Positions 22,774 through 33,780 are shown, counted from the stretch's first letter. The stretch: DNA of 64,000 nt from Akanthomyces muscarius (GCF_028009165.1 NC_079244.1:2976001-3040000), one strand, 5' to 3'. Numbers and translations are program-made. The notes: a model not told the origin generated them from the letters alone.

Positions 22774-24101
22774 ACTGCTCGGGTGCGGTGCGCACCACAA
22801 GCTGATGATCATTAGCTTTTGCTCTGTCAAGTCGCAGCCAGGCGTATTTTGTCTTGTACGCACGATTTGCTTTCTTTCTTCACGCATTTTCGGCAATACT
22901 GCGACCATTTGCTTCTGAGATTTGCCCAAACATGATCCGCTATGCTTTTACTTGTATTTGACGCGTTTTGGTTTGGCCACGTTTCTGGGAGGAGAAGCTG
23001 TTTCGGCTGGAGGGAAAAAGGAAAGGATAAGGAGCATAGGTCCTTGCTATGTCGAAGTAAAAGGACGACTATGGGGAATAAGGAAAATAAGAAAGATGAA
23101 AAAAGTAAGAAAATCAAAAAGTGGATAAAGAGTAAATGAAAAAGCCCCAAACACTTTGCTCCTGCGGTAATAGTCTCGTGTTGTACCATCAACGCCGCAC
23201 AGATGGGGAAATCGACTTTTCACTCGCCAGGGCTCTTTTCGTCCAGTATACAGGGCCAGGGTTTTAAAAAAAAGGTGTCTCATAATTAAACAAAGTAAAT
23301 GCATCAACTGCCCGCGCCGTTGTGCCTCTTCATCAAGATGCCATCGTTTTGGTGTTTTTTTCCGTGTTTGAATTTCTCCCGTGGCTTCTTTACGTTGCCG
23401 CCGAGACACCAAACTTCCTTCCTCCTCCCCTCCGAAAAACCAGCAAAAAACCAAGAACTCAAAGATACGAAAATGAAGGGAGAAACAAGCGCTCTATTGC
23501 TTTCCTTCAAGCCAAGGCCTAGCCACACCCCCCCGAAAAAAAACCGAAAAAAAAACTTTCCCTCAACTTCTTTCTACATACATCGGCCAACTTTGAAAGG
23601 AGGAGCAAGGCAACGACGGAACAACAAAGAAATTTGGTAATCAAAGATTCAAAAAATGACAGGGAACCAGTAACAAGAGTAATAAAAATATGAGCGAATA
23701 TCCACTCCGTTTTCTCCCCGCGAGCAAAGGCCGGTCTCGTTTTGCAACTCCCACAAGAGCAACGCGCGATTCAACGCCCCCAGACGGAAAAATTAGTCGT
23801 CATTTCTGCCAGTCGCACACTGTTCGCTGTTTCTCCTTGCTGTCGAGTAATGTAGCGAGACCGGTCGCGTGATGGGAATGACGATTCCACCGAGTTGATT
23901 CTGGAGTTTCAACGAATAAAGGAGCGAAATGTTGGTTCTGGCCGCAGGCTCGGGTTTGCTGGCATAATGACCATTGGTGTACATATTCGTAAGCCGCCTC
24001 CCCTTGGTCCGCATAGTTTCGTAATCGACTTAGGGTATTCATGGTTGCTAAAAAGAAAACACAAGATGAAAAGGGAAATAAAGCTGATAACAGAAGGTGG
24101 C
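22774..24101. other. Convergent 3' region between the DUF3716 gene and the G-alpha gene
   Basis: 1.3 kb between two convergent stop codons. It contains several A-rich and GA-rich stretches (for example about 23000-23140 and 23420-23660) and no open frame with conserved protein content. It probably holds long 3' untranslated regions. Confidence 0.4.
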
Positions 24102-25387
24102 TTAAATGAGACCACACAAGCGCAGGTTCTCCTGGATAATAATATCTGCAAGCTGTTAGCACAAGGGAATATATGGACCTCTGGAACGAAAGGGCATACC
24201 ATTGACAGCGGCCATGACGAAGCGAATTTGGGTAGTGTCAGTGGCACACGTAAAGTGTGTGTAGATTTGCTTGTTCTCGTGTTGGTTGAGGCTGACGAAG
24301 CGGTTCAGGATGTAGTCGCAGGCAGCGGCGTAGTCGTCACCACCCTCGTAGTCGGGGAAGTAGTTCTTCATGGGGCTGACGGGCAGCTTCTCCTTGAAGC
24401 GGTCAATCTTGTTGAGGAAAAGAATGATGGATGTCTTGGTGAACCACCGCGAGTTGCAGATGGAGTCGAAGAGGGTCAGAGCCTCCTGCATACGGTTGAC
24501 GGTCTCGTCCTCGAAAAGAAGCTGATCGTACTCGGAGATGGCGACGAGGAAGAGAATCGTGGTGACATTTTCGAAGCAGTGAATCCACTTCTTACGCTCA
24601 GAACGCTGGCCACCAACGTCGAACATGCGGTATGTGAGGTCGCCAATGATGAATGTGGTCTCGGTGATACCCGTGGTCTTGACACGCGAGCGGAGAACGT
24701 CCTGGTCATTGGGCATGTACTCGCCGGCGGCGATGCGAGAAATGTTGTCAAAGTAGCTGGTGACTCGTTAGTATCCATGGGGATAACAAGTTGGTCTAGG
24801 AGTGTAGCCAGGGTCAACTTACTATCTGGCCGAATCGTTGAGCTGGTACTCGCGCGAACGCTTGAAGCATTCTTGCACGCCGCGGTCCTTCCAGAGGGCC
24901 TCGATGGCGCCGCCAACCTCAGGAGGAAGGACTTCGCCTTCGATCTGAGCGGGCTGGATGAAGATGGTCTGGACATGGTACTCCATGCGCGAATCCTCGA
25001 GAGGGAGCTCGAGCGACTCCATGGCCTCTAGAATTACGCGCATGGACTGGACCGTGTTGCTGAAAATGATCTCCTTGAAGGATTCGCGCTCGTCGCGGGA
25101 GTAGCCACCCTCGTGGATGAGCTTCATCTGCTTGAGAATAGTCGATTTGCCAGATTCACCGGCACCTATTTAAGTGATTAGCGTGGCAGTTTCAGCGAAG
25201 CATCAACGGCCCGATCGCCTTTAGGCGATCTCTACGGGTATGCGCAGAGCCAATCCTGATTTAACTTACCCAGAAGTAGCATCTTGATCTCGTTGCGCTG
25301 CATCATTCTGTCGCGACGGAGCTGGTTCTCAATCTCCTCGTTGCGGGCCCGGCCCTCCTTCTCCTCTGCGCTCATTCCACAACCCAT
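24102..25387 (-). CDS. gna-1: Heterotrimeric G-protein alpha subunit, group I (Gi-like)
   Basis: Four coding exons, 25387-25270, 25165-24823, 24756-24200 and 24145-24102, giving 353 aa, the standard length. The protein binds GTP at the plasma membrane and relays receptor signals; group I subunits of filamentous ascomycetes act in growth, conidiation, mating and virulence, partly through adenylate cyclase. MGCGMS at the start has the myristoylation Gly2 and palmitoylation Cys3. The P-loop GAGESGKST is at residues 40-48 and is split by intron 1; the switch regions show RVKTTGI and [12 protein letters not shown]; the base-recognition motif is FLNKID and the TCAT motif is FTCATDTTQ. The C-terminus is CGLI, the pertussis-toxin ADP-ribosylation site that defines Gi-like members. 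The last exon has 44 coding bases only. Confidence 0.96.
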
Positions 25388-26050
25388 CTTGGCGGTTTGG
25401 GATTGATGATTGCTCTTGCGGCGCTTGTTTCGAAAAGGTTGGAAAATGTCGTCTTTGACGGTCGGGGATTATTGCGGGCGATCCTGATCGGAAGTTGCAA
25501 AGCCGTCGATGAGATCCTGTGTCTGCGGAGAGGGGTCAGCAAAATAGGGGAAGAGGCTTGGAGCGATATGGTGGCAGCACGGGCGTAACACAAGATGCTG
25601 TGCGGGAGAAATAACAAAGAGGGAGAACGACTTGGCACTACGACTGCAAGTCCACCGCACGGTATGGGATAATGTCAACGTCGCGACAAACACAACGCAA
25701 GGTTTGGCAGTGATTACCAGCGCGGCTGGAGCAGCGTAGCCCGCGTCCCCCGTATGTGGCTGGTAGTGGCGGACGCAGCGTAACAACAGCAGGCGAGGTT
25801 GGAGGTTGTAGGAAAACGGGCAAGAGAAACTTACCAATAAGACTGATGGCGCTAGGTCAGAAAATCAAAAGAGAAGCCAATTGAGGGCGGCGAGAGAGGG
25901 AAAACGGCGTACGATGGATGGAAGCAAGAAGGAAAAGGAAGCGGAATGGCGTCGATGCGCTGGCTGCAAGCAGAACTTACCTTGAGCAAATTGGTGTGGC
26001 TCGACAGAGGAAATGAGTTTGTGAGGGACACGACAGGAGAAAAAAAAAGA
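25388..26050 (-). promoter_or_regulatory. 5' leader of the G-alpha gene with probable introns
   Basis: Read on the minus strand, this region has two perfect GTAAGT donors, at 25980-25979 and 25834-25833, and AG acceptors after pyrimidines at about 25857 and 25517. No start codon with G-alpha homology precedes 25387. The simplest reading is a long 5' untranslated leader with one or two introns, which would make the exon between 25857 and 25835 very short. Transcript data are needed to fix it. Confidence 0.45.
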
Positions 26051-26105
26051 GGGGGGGACCGTGCTGGGGGGTTTCCTGGGGGGGCGAGCAGTGGACAGTC
26101 GGGGG
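26051..26105 (+). other. Cluster of four G-runs (possible G-quadruplex)
   Basis: On the plus strand there are runs of 7, 6, 7 and 5 G at 26051-26057, 26066-26071, 26078-26084 and 26101-26105, separated by 8, 6 and 16 bases. Four runs of at least five G in 55 bases is enough for a quadruplex, although the last loop is long. It lies upstream of the G-alpha gene, on the strand opposite to its coding sense. Confidence 0.5.
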
Positions 26106-26186
26106 TGGTAGCGGCCATGAGCGACGCTAGAAAGGGCGAGCGGGCGCTAGGATGGGTGGACCATTGGCACCGTCAGCAGGCATTTA

Positions 26187-26229
26187 CAGCGGGCAACGAC
26201 GCTACAGCCTGTAGTGTCGTTGCCCGCTG
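26187..26229. repeat. 43-bp near-perfect palindrome (21-bp arms, one-base centre)
   Basis: The left arm, 26187-26207, starts CAGCGGGCAACGACG; the right arm, 26209-26229, is its reverse complement with one mismatch (C against T, a G-U pair in RNA). A single base separates the arms and the symmetry stops abruptly outside them. No gene overlaps it. Its origin and role are unknown. Confidence 0.9.
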
Positions 26230-29200
26230 AAAGGCCACCAGAGAACAGCACGCAAGAGGCTGCTGGCCTGCGCCGACGCTAACCTAGGACTTGCCCACTG
26301 AGGAGCCCTGGATCTGGGTAGGTAGACAGTGCCGCACTGTGGCTCCTGGTGTCCAGGTACCTGCAGCCACGACATCTCGGCCAGACAGGGGGGCAGATCA
26401 TTGGCTGCTCACCCCTGCCTTCGCGGCGGCCAGCTGCGCAATCTGGTGCTGCGTCTAATATCGCTCGTGTCCACCAGACAGGTACCGCGTACACAGTGTC
26501 CGCGGTCGAACCCGCTCACCCACCATCCTGGGCCACCCTGTCTGGTGCCTGGACGCCTGCGAACCTGAGACGACCAGGTCCAGCTCGGAAGCTCCTTGAT
26601 GCCCCCCTCTACCAGCACCACTGTCAGCGACGGATTCGCTGGATCCTCACCCTCGCCCTACGACGGAAGTCCAGGTTAAACTTTGCGGCGATGCCTTTTT
26701 GCTGCCTGTTAACATATTTATCGGTAATGATCTGCATAACGCAGCTGTGCCTTACGATGTTCATCACGCATGGTGGCGTTTGCTCCCGCAAAAACCATCA
26801 CCAGCAGCTGCAGCAGTGCCATCTCGGTTGCGCTGTTCTGCCGTCAGCCTCGCAGCCCATAGTCAAAAGGATCGACGCACGTCGCAGACTTGGTCTGACG
26901 CACTCAGTCGACTGCTCGACACTCTAGCACTCCCGCCAGCTATTCCAAACATCCTTCTATGTTTCGTACAAGCACAGATCGACGCATTGTTACTGGTACT
27001 CGCTACGCACGCCAGCCCCAGCCCAGCACAGTGCCGGCTGCACAATGCCGAAACTCCTTCATCTCGTTGCGAGTTCTCGTCCCAGAACAACCTAAAAAGA
27101 GGCCCGTGGTGGAGCCGCTTCTCCCGTTGGCAGGTCGCATCGTCCCTGTCGGCCTGGGCTGGCTAGTTGGGGGCCCTGTGGGCTTTTGGCCATTCGCTAG
27201 TGCCGGTGCTTTGGGACAATGATTAATGAATGGTAGGTGGTGAATGGCGAATGGCACGAATGGCTCTGGAGTTGTGGGGGCACGGGCTCCAGCGTTCGAA
27301 CTAACTAATCAATTTCCACTGGCACAATGCCACGCGGGAACGCTTTGGCTGGACGCTGGGAATGAGATGGGATACCTGAACTTCACCTTCCAGGCAGCCC
27401 GACTCCAGCTGGGCCAAGGTAACACTGCGTCATACTACGCGTTTTCGGTTCCCGACAAGCTTTTGGAAGTAGCCTTACATTGTCGATGGCGAAACCTGAC
27501 GATACACATGGTGAGGAATCTGGCCTTGGAGGCGTTGGTTGGCACAACAGTGCTGACCGATCTTGGAGACGTCGCCAAGACGTTGCCCATTCAGGAGAAA
27601 CAGTCTCGTGGGGTGAGCCGGCCAGCTTCCTTCTCAGTTCCGCCATTGTCGAAAAGACCGCCTATCCCCAGGACTGCCTGTTATGCATTTGGGCGAGCAA
27701 CCTTTGTCTTGCTTTTTCCCACCGTATCGGCACTATCCTGGGCTGCAGCCGAGATCTGCCTCGCAGCTGGGGCCTCATCTGGTGCTGCATTCTAGCAAGA
27801 ATCTCAAACGAGGACAGACAGCTTTTCAAGACTCGCGGGCTGCGCAGCTCATGTGCAGCTCGCTTTGGCTTCGACTTATTGCACTCGGCACCCAGCTACC
27901 GGTATGTTGTAAAGGAGATCCAGTATTAAACCGGTGCCGCTCCCATTTTGCCTGGACGCAAATATCTGCTTGCCCAAATTATGTATGTCTCACCTATCCT
28001 GGCGAGCTGGCCTTTGTTCAACGAGATCTGCACACGGCGAGCTCTGAATGTTATTTTTGGGATGCGCGCGGTCCCTTGCATTATAAATTCTGCTCCTGAG
28101 AATATCTGCCGACAACCATGATGCCGCGCGAGCATGCGACAGCATGAAGCTGAGATTTGAGCTGCGGTACGCAGCAGAAACAGACTGAAGTCTCCGCTAC
28201 GGTCAGTTGTTCTGGATCATGCGGGCCAGAGTTTTCATATGCATCGAGCATGTATTCGCGTTTTTTTTTTGCTGCAGCTATTGGCTGGCACCTTTCGAAG
28301 CCAGATCTGCGGCATAACCACTCACTTTACCTTGCCAGGTGCCTGGCTCCTCAGAATCCTCACAGCTTCTGTGGATTATTGTAGCGAGATTACTTGTGGT
28401 AGCGCCACTAGCAAATTGACGCCCAGCGCCACAACGGCGAAGCTAGACTCGGATTCGGCTGGTCTCTCTCAACCAGGCTCGCCTGGTCTGGTATTTATTA
28501 GATCGTTTCGGCAGCAAGTCGAAAGCCATTGGTGTTTGAGTTGTGGAGTGTGAGCATGAACTATCAGAAACAGCCCCTGACATGTGCATATTCTAGTTCA
28601 ACGGCGAACGGGCCAAAATGCTGCGGGCAGTTGCTGTTGGGCGGCCCATCCAGCCCTTCAATAGACCGGACCCTCTCTGCGACAGGGCCACCCCTTGCAG
28701 TCTGTATTGTCCCCTGGAAGAATGGAGCGCACAAGGATGTTAGGGGGCTTCTAGAATGCCGGCCGAAGAACGTGACTTGCTGCTAACAAAGGCAAGTTTT
28801 TGGCTCTTTGTTGGAACTTGGCTGATATCTTGGTCGCCAAAATGCAGAGGCAATTGCTGACCAAGAATAGAAGAAGTGGTCGGAATCCAAGGCAAAGCAA
28901 AGAGCTAGCATGAACGGTCATGGCAACGCCAACAGCGCAGGGCGCGACCCTCAAGTGCCCGTCTTTGTGGCTCTCATCATCATGTTTGCACATGCTGCGG
29001 CGCGGCAGAGTCGTGGGAGCAACTGACTAGGAACCATCTGCATTCATTGCAAGCAACACAAATCTAGTGTATGAGAAGTGGACGCCGACCTCGAAACGTT
29101 GTGTCCGAAGGCCCCACGAGCGCCTGCAGTTCCGGGCGCGCACACGAGGCCTGCCGCAAGTGCTACAAGACTTTCCCGAACTGCACGTCAATGATTCAAC

Positions 29201-29845
29201 GTTACTCATCATTGTCATCACAATGCCGCTTAGTCTTGTCGTTGAAGAGAAACCCCGAGCAGACCCTGCATCAATAATACTCCGGCAAGGCATATGCGAA
29301 GACCCCACCGGCGTTTAATTTTCAAAGAGCCCACGCAGCTGGAGCACGCACCAGATGTCCGCCTGGCCGGGTCATGAAAACCCGACAATGTGGTCCGTCG
29401 AAGTTTTAACCAGTTGCAACCCTCGTCTTGACCAAAGTTCTCCCAACATAACCAGTTGAGGAATGGCAGATTGCGATGCGAGCAGAATCGGCACGACTCA
29501 AATTCAACGGAAGCATTGACAACGCTCACGATAGTGTACTGCGAAGATTTGGCGACTGGCGGGTGCCTGCCATTCCTACCACCCACTGCACCTTGAACGC
29601 GGAGCAAGGCCGTTTGTTTCTGCTGCATTACACTACGAACCTTGCACACGCACTGAACTTGATCTCGATTATGGAATTGGATTTTATTCAAACTTCAGAG
29701 AGATGAAAGCAGTTTATTAAACGCCAGTAGGAAAATGCAAGGCTGAGCAAGAACAAAGGAAAGAGCCGTTAGAGATCGTGGCGAAACAACGTGAGAGCGG
29801 TGGAACAAGATGGAAGCATGGAAACGACAGAACAACGCGAAGCCT
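26230..29845. other. Gene-poor region, 3.6 kb
   Basis: No open frame here has convincing protein content: the longest (about 180 codons at 27244-27795) has no recognisable motif and no support from splice sites or composition. No tRNA, rRNA or transposon ends were recognised by eye. The part next to 29845 should hold the 3' end of the small minus-strand gene. Confidence 0.4.
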
Positions 29846-30298
29846 TCAAACTGGTACAAAGAGCGTAGAGTGAGGAAGCGTAAACTTGCAGGTAAGATCG
29901 GGCGCTGATGTGTTCATCCAGCTCTGGATCCAGCTCTGGCGCTTCCTGTCCAGGTCGTCGACGGTGGCGGCTGGCTCGTCGTCGGGTTGGCTGTTTCGAC
30001 GACCTAGCGGGATGGCGCCGAAGGCATCCCTGGTGGCCGTCACGACTCGGCTGAGCGAAGCGCGCTTCCACTGCGTGCTGGAGGCGAGAGACAGGCGAGA
30101 TGGTCTCCTGGAGAAGGAGGGCCTCCTGGTGAAGGCGTAAGACATGCGCTTCCTCAAGGTGGGCGTGTAAGTCTCCGAGTCGTCGTCGGCGGCGGCGATG
30201 GAGTCGAGCGAGGTCCTCTCGCGGAGGTATTTGCCCTCGCCATTGAGCTCCTTGAGAGCGATGTATCGGGGATCTTGGCCAAAAAACCGGTGGCGCAT
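29846..30298 (-). CDS. Small basic hypothetical protein
   Basis: Single frame of 150 aa starting MRHRFFGQDPRYIALKELNG. I do not recognise the family. The N-terminal half is basic and rich in Arg, Ser and Tyr (LRKRMSYAFTRRPSFSRRP), the middle has a possible amphipathic stretch (WKRASLSRVVTATRDAFGAI), and a Trp-containing segment (RQSWIQSWM) lies near the C-terminus. There is no signal peptide or membrane helix. The start is chosen because the sequence before it becomes His/Pro low-complexity (a CACCAC run in DNA), while the coding part shows clear third-position bias to C and G. Arg-x-x-Ser motifs could be kinase sites; this is speculation. The end of the frame (FTLPHSTLFVPV) looks less constrained, so a splice near the end is possible. 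Confidence 0.5.
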   Translation of the reverse strand: MRHRFFGQDPRYIALKELNGEGKYLRERTSLDSIAAADDDSETYTPTLRKRMSYAFTRRPSFSRRPSRLSLASSTQWKRASLSRVVTATRDAFGAIPLGRRNSQPDDEPAATVDDLDRKRQSWIQSWMNTSAPDLTCKFTLPHSTLFVPV

Positions 30299-31606
30299 TG
30301 TGATTGCTTTTCGAGTTGTGCAGAGAGTAAGAGCGAGAAGGACTGTGTATGTCCGTTTTGGCGGCTGGCTGGTGGTATGGTGGTGGTGGTGGTGTGTATA
30401 CCGTGTGGCTTGTATCACATATGTAGTGTAAGCTAGCTTGACGCTTAAAAGCCAGGTTAAGAGAGAGTGAAATAAGAGGAAAAAAGGAGCGTTGCAAGGT
30501 TGGAAAAAACGGTGCCGCTGTACTTGATAAATGAGCGACAGTAGTTCTTGGAAAGAGGGAAAGAAATGAAAAGGGTGTCGGGATGCAGACCGTGCGTATT
30601 TTGAGCGTCAAAGTGCCCTGGGGGCGGATCGCGTCGTCGCGCTGTGGTGGTTTGGTATGCCATGTTTCACCCGCCCTGGGCACGCTGGCGGGCGCTCAAA
30701 GACAGTGGCGTATATAGCCAGAGAAAAGGGCAGCATTTGTGCGTATACATGTCTTGCATTTTTGTTTCTTTGGTCACTCCAACGGACAAATTGCAAGCAA
30801 GTTTTGTGAGCACTGGGTGAGGGCAGATGGCGACATGAAGAGGCAAAAAGGGTGCGCCATGACATTCTGAGACGTGATGGGCAGCGCCACCTGACGCCAT
30901 CTCCCAAGCGCACGGTGGGAGGAGGGAGGCGGGAGGGGGAAGAGCATGCATGAAGGAGAAAAAGATTAAATACGGTCAAGTTCAGTTCATTACGGCGAGA
31001 GTCGGGTACAGCGAATTGTTTGGACTAGAAAAGTACAGCGGTTTGCCTTCTATTTATGCCGGTGGCCTGCAACAGCCGCCTGAGCCCACTGCTGGGGCAC
31101 GAAATCGGCGGCTGTCGAGGCATTGCATTGCATTGTTTGGTACAGATTATGTTTGGTATGTTTGGCTGCCAAGGCGTTGCGTTTTAGCGTGGCTGCGGGC
31201 GCATCAATCAGGATATCCATCCATCCATCATCTGCCCAAGTCGAGATTTTCCACTGTCCCAGCTTCATCGGGGACAATGTGAATTTATTCCCGGCGGGAT
31301 TCGACACTTTTACTATTCATCCATACACGATCCTACTCTTCAACATGGCTTGACTCGTTGGTCTGCCCGCGCAATTGGTCTAGCCTCCTTTTGCGTGGCT
31401 GGGAGGCCGCACCCCCGCCGTCGCCCGCTATTTGCGGCTGCTGCCCCGACAAGGACGGAAATCTCCCCGTGACAGGGTCGCGCATCATTTTTATCCTCCA
31501 AGCCGCCAATTGATTGTCACCATCAACGGCCCGTTGTCGCTCGACCGTAGCTCCTCAACCCTCACGCTCTCCTCAAAAGAACGATCAATCGCGCCTTGTC
31601 GCAATC
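30299..31606. promoter_or_regulatory. Divergent region between the small hypothetical gene and the Smr gene
   Basis: 1.3 kb between divergent start codons. A GGT/CCA microsatellite lies at about 30375-30395 in the leader of the minus-strand gene. The rest shows no gene; frames in it lack protein-like composition. Confidence 0.4.
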
Positions 31607-32519
31607 ATGTCTATCCCCATGACCAGACTCGGCGGCCGCGGTACGCCCAACTCGGCGCCCAATTGACCTCCTGCTCACTCTCGCTAACCCCGTTCGCCAA
31701 CCACGCAGCCTTCAACGGCGACGACCACGGCGACGACAGCGAGCGCGAGTATGACCGCCTGCGCGACCTTGCGCGCGCCGAGGCCGAGAAGCGCAATGCG
31801 TGCTACGACAAGGTGCGGCCCGCCCTCTCCGTCTTCGGCGCGCAATGCCCTCCCTACCTGACTCTTGACTGACACTCTCTCTTCCTGTGTGCGCACAGTC
31901 CCGTAGCGCCTACAACTCGGGCGACGGCGGCCGCGCCAAGGAGCTCTCCAACGAGGGCAAGTCGCACGACGCCAAGATGGACGACTACAACCGCCAGGCG
32001 TCCGAGTTCATCTTCCGCGCCAACAACGCGCCCGGCCGCGTCGACGCCGACGCCATCGACCTCCACGGCCAGTTCGTCGAGGAGGCCGAGCGCATCCTCG
32101 AGGAGCGCATCCGCGCCGACCGCGCCCGCGGCCAGACGCACCTCCACGCCATTGTCGGCAAGGGCAACCACTCGGTCGGCCACGTGCAAAAGATTAAGCC
32201 CAAGGTCGAGGAGCTCTGCCGCGAGCTCGGCCTGCAGTGCCGCACCGAGGAGAATGCCGGACGCATCTACATTAACCTCCAGGGCGGCGAGCCCATGCCC
32301 CCGCAGCACGGCGGCGGCGGCAAGCCCCATGGTGGACAGCAGCACGGCGGCGGCCAACAGCACGGTGGTCAACAGCACGGCGGTCAACAGCACGGTGGCC
32401 AGCAGCATGGCGGCCAGAACCAGGGCCAGAACCAGCAAGACGACATTGCTGCCATGGTCGAAAAGGTTCTTCCCCGTATCCTGCGCAAGCTCGAAAAAGC
32501 CTGCTGTACCGTCATGTAA
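31607..32519 (+). CDS. Smr-domain protein (DUF1771 + Smr) with a C-terminal CaaX-like motif
   Basis: Three exons, 31607-31640, 31709-31812 and 31899-32519, 252 aa. The N-terminal helical DUF1771 segment (YDRLRDLARAEAEKR, joined by splicing to SRSAYNSGDGGRAKELS) precedes an Smr domain at about residues 95-175 with the hallmark DLHGQFVEEA (active-type DxH) and the TGxGxHS-like HAIVGKGNHSVG. Smr domains bind or cut nucleic acids, for example in ribosome-collision quality control, so an RNA or DNA nuclease activity is possible. A Gly/Gln/His repeat linker follows (five QQHGG units), then a short helix and the end CCTVM. A terminal Cys-Thr-Val-Met preceded by another Cys fits a farnesylation/palmitoylation signal, which would tether the protein to a membrane; this is an inference. 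Confidence 0.9.
32337..32416 (+). repeat. Tandem repeat encoding QQHGG units
   Basis: Five imperfect copies of a 15-bp unit, CAGCAGCACGGCGGT with silent changes, encode Gln-Gln-His-Gly-Gly inside the Smr gene. Because most changes are at third positions, the amino-acid pattern is better kept than the DNA. Confidence 0.8.
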
Positions 32520-32752
32520 GGAGACCGGATGGGCATCTGTTGGTTCCTTTTTTTGTTTGGCTATATATACCAAGTTGCATTTAATTATTCTGGATACAAA
32601 GGCTTTTAGGCGCACAAAAGGGTGGACTGCAATGTATATACGTCAAGTGAATATATTGCTTGTTACTATGGAAAAGTGTGCATGCGATCAACATCGCTAT
32701 TGTCCAACTTTGGTCCAACTCCCGCTTTCGTCCTGCTTATTCCGCTCCACGC

Positions 32753-33634
32753 CTATCGGCGCTCGCGACGCTCGCGCTTCCGCTCACGACGAGTCTTGCG
32801 CGCCGGAAACTCGTGCATCGAATACCCGTTTTGCGACTGGATGTTGCCGTACGCGGGCATCGACTGCGCCTCGACGTCCGCCGACTTGCTCTCCTCGGGC
32901 GCCTTTGCCAGCGAGAAGCCGAGAGCCTCGCAGATGACCACGACAATGGCCTCCATGACGACCTCCATGGCGAGCATGAGCCACGCCGTCGAGCGCACGT
33001 GCGCAAAGACGAGCAGCTCGCTGTACACGAGCCGCACCAGCACAAACGGCAGGCACGCGACGACGGCGAAGACGATGCGGTGCTCGCCCTGCGTGACGTA
33101 GCCCTGGTTGAGCAGCGCCAGCAGCGTCTCCAGGCACAGCAGCACAAACACGCCAATCATGAGGCCGCTGCCCACCTTGCTCGTCTCGGCGTAGCTGACC
33201 TGCGGCGCGCCGCCCGCGCCGACGGTGAACGTGGAGCTGAAGCCGCCGACGATGAGCAGGATCATGGCGACGAGCATGAGGGTCTGGATGGCGCGGTGGA
33301 AGAGCGGCTTGACGACGTCGTGGCCGTTGCGGCGCATCGACTCAAACGTGCGCGAGAGGAGGCCGAGCAGCATGAGGATGAGCGGGCCGAGGCCGAGACC
33401 GTTGAGGACGAGCCAGCCAACGTACAGGTTCTGGTCCGTGGGCGCGGAGATGGTCGCGAGGCGCAGCGCGCTGCCGATGATGCGGACGAGACCGAGGACG
33501 AGGAGGTACCGCCAGCCGGCGGACTTGAGGAAGCCGTGCTTGAGGCAGAGGAAGACGGCGCCGGCGAGGAAGACGACGTAGAGGATGATTTGGGCGACGG
33601 CGAGGCCATCGTACGTGTCGAAAGGGCGATGCAT
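32753..33634 (-). CDS. Seven-helix integral membrane protein, DUF7702-like
   Basis: Single exon, 293 aa. Seven hydrophobic helices are visible: AVAQIILYVVFLAGAVFLCL, the segment around YLLVLGLVRIIGSALRLA, WLVLNGLGLGPLILMLLGLL, IQTLMLVAMILLIVGGF, GLMIGVFVLLCLETLLALL, IVFAVVACLPFVLVRLVY and STAWLMLAMEVVMEAIVVVI. The C-terminus is soluble and ends in a strongly basic run (RRERKRERRERR). The N-terminus (MHRPFDTYDGLAVAQ) and the pattern match fungal membrane proteins of unknown function that I believe are grouped as DUF7702; this naming is from memory and less certain than the topology. The start at 33634 is supported by the immediate first helix and by a TATA box about 140 bp upstream; the frame is open further but non-conserved. 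Confidence 0.8.
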   Translation of the reverse strand: MHRPFDTYDGLAVAQIILYVVFLAGAVFLCLKHGFLKSAGWRYLLVLGLVRIIGSALRLATISAPTDQNLYVGWLVLNGLGLGPLILMLLGLLSRTFESMRRNGHDVVKPLFHRAIQTLMLVAMILLIVGGFSSTFTVGAGGAPQVSYAETSKVGSGLMIGVFVLLCLETLLALLNQGYVTQGEHRIVFAVVACLPFVLVRLVYSELLVFAHVRSTAWLMLAMEVVMEAIVVVICEALGFSLAKAPEESKSADVEAQSMPAYGNIQSQNGYSMHEFPARKTRRERKRERRERR

Positions 33635-33772
33635 TGCTTGGGATGTGATTCGGGTTGAGCAAGTCCAAAGTAATGATACGAGAGACAAGGACGTCTGGAA
33701 AGTCGTGCGTCGCAGGTTAACAGATGGGAGTATGGTCACAATCGGTTGTCGTTGCAAGGCTGAGGGCGACTG

Positions 33773-33780
33773 TATATATA
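33773..33780 (-). promoter_or_regulatory. TATA box of the DUF7702-like gene
   Basis: TATATATA (read on the minus strand within CTATATATACAG) about 140 bp before the start codon at 33634. The position suits a transcription start within the leader. Confidence 0.5.

Noticed and set aside
27244..27795. Open frame of 183 codons in the gene-poor region
   Set aside because: No conserved motif, no promoter or splice support and no codon bias; likely chance.
29769..30683. Longer minus-strand frame of 304 codons overlapping the small hypothetical gene
   Set aside because: It is in another frame from the one with coding-like bias; its content is Pro/Ser/His/Arg-rich and typical of a shadow.
31854..32615. 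Open frame of 253 codons antisense to the Smr gene
   Set aside because: Low-complexity Leu/Val/Ala content, a shadow of GC-biased codons and of the QQHGG repeat.
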